From NCBI GenBank assembly GCA_021811225.1, contig JAJZPJ010000106.1, positions 1 to 9,026 of the forward strand: a stretch of 9,026 nt of DNA. Direction: 5' to 3'. A program made the translations under genes and the position numbers. The notes beneath the pieces are model-generated. The model saw only the letters and a list, made by a program, of their open reading frames with translations, searched no databases and had not been told where the DNA came from. Positions 8,739-9,026 of this stretch are shown here, one piece after another. This stretch comes from Pseudomonadota bacterium. Lineage in GTDB: Bacteria; Pseudomonadota; Gammaproteobacteria; Burkholderiales; Rhodocyclaceae. Positions within the stretch are counted from its first letter, which is position 1. The number at the start of each line of letters is the position of its first letter.

Positions 8739-9026
8739 ATGCGCACACTTTCCATCCTGCTCTGTTGCACCCTGCTGCTCGCCGCCTGCGAGCAGCTCGG
8801 TATCGAGGATCCGGCCAAGGTCGCCGCCGCCGCGGCAGCGGCCAGGGACGCCAACGGCAAGGCGGTGGGCGCCGCCTGCCGGCAGTCGGGCCGCGCCCTC
8901 GAGGACTGCTACGCGCTCAATCCGAAGGACCAGAAGTCCTCCATTTTCGCCGGCTGGCGCGACATGGACGGCTACATGCGCGACAACAAGATCCCGACCA
9001 CCCCGCCGGAAATGCTCCCCCGGCCC
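8739..9026 (+). CDS. Small predicted lipoprotein (3' end outside window)
   Basis: The frame is open from ATG 8739 to the window edge (96 codons) with codon use like its neighbours. The N-terminus is a lipoprotein signal: MRTLSILLCCTLLLAAC, with lipobox LAAC (14-17) and lipidation expected on Cys17. Glu follows at +2 rather than Asp, which favours the outer membrane. After an alanine-rich stretch (29-35) come two cysteines (47, 57) that could form a disulphide, then FAGWRDMDGYMRDNKI (70-85) and a proline-rich tail. I do not recognise a characterised family; the GWR-MDGYM region looks like a conserved core. It is probably separate from the ridA operon because a 68-base gap with a hairpin intervenes. 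GGA five bases upstream is a weak ribosome binding site. Function is unknown. Confidence 0.8.
   Translation, partial: MRTLSILLCCTLLLAACEQLGIEDPAKVAAAAAAARDANGKAVGAACRQSGRALEDCYALNPKDQKSSIFAGWRDMDGYMRDNKIPTTPPEMLPRP

Overview
The window is high-GC DNA with almost every third codon position G or C. Its gene content (a UgpB/UgpQ pair, alaS, and a fused aminobenzoyl-CoA/salicylyl-CoA monooxygenase with MarR and RidA-like partners) fits a betaproteobacterium able to degrade aromatic compounds, such as a Rhodocyclales- or Burkholderiales-type organism. That placement is inferred from gene style and is not proven.

Layout. Bases 2-82 (+) are the last 26 codons of an unidentified gene. It converges on a four-gene leftward block that reads, in transcription order: a UgpB-like periplasmic binding protein (5319-4003), a UgpQ-like glycerophosphodiester phosphodiesterase (4006-3260), alanyl-tRNA synthetase alaS (3205-578) and a zinc-ribbon NUDIX hydrolase (594-103). 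The junctions are tight: a 4-base GTGA overlap, a 54-base gap holding a possible alaS promoter, and a 17-base overlap that uses a TTG start. The UgpB/UgpQ pair lies together without the UgpA/E permeases or the UgpC ATPase.

A 133-base divergent region (5320-5452) separates this block from a rightward module. It has a locally AT-rich core with a plausible extended -10 promoter and a 19-base near-perfect inverted repeat just downstream of it.

The rightward module holds a 759-residue fusion of a flavin monooxygenase and an Old Yellow Enzyme-type reductase (5453-7732), a MarR-family regulator (7760-8263) and a RidA/YjgF-family protein (8260-8670, GTGA overlap with marR). The likely logic is as follows. 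An aryl-CoA ligase outside the window makes 2-aminobenzoyl-CoA or salicylyl-CoA. The fusion enzyme hydroxylates the ring and then reduces it. The RidA-like protein may act on the enamine or imine product. The MarR protein probably controls the module through the inverted repeat, and many MarR relatives in such pathways sense an aryl-CoA. Last, a small lipoprotein gene (8739 onward) runs off the right edge.

The best candidates for something under-described are the RidA-like protein without the catalytic arginine of classical RidA inside an aryl-CoA monooxygenase operon, the putative MarR operator, and the transporter-less ugpB-ugpQ pair. Nothing in the window looks like a mobile element, CRISPR array, tRNA or rRNA.
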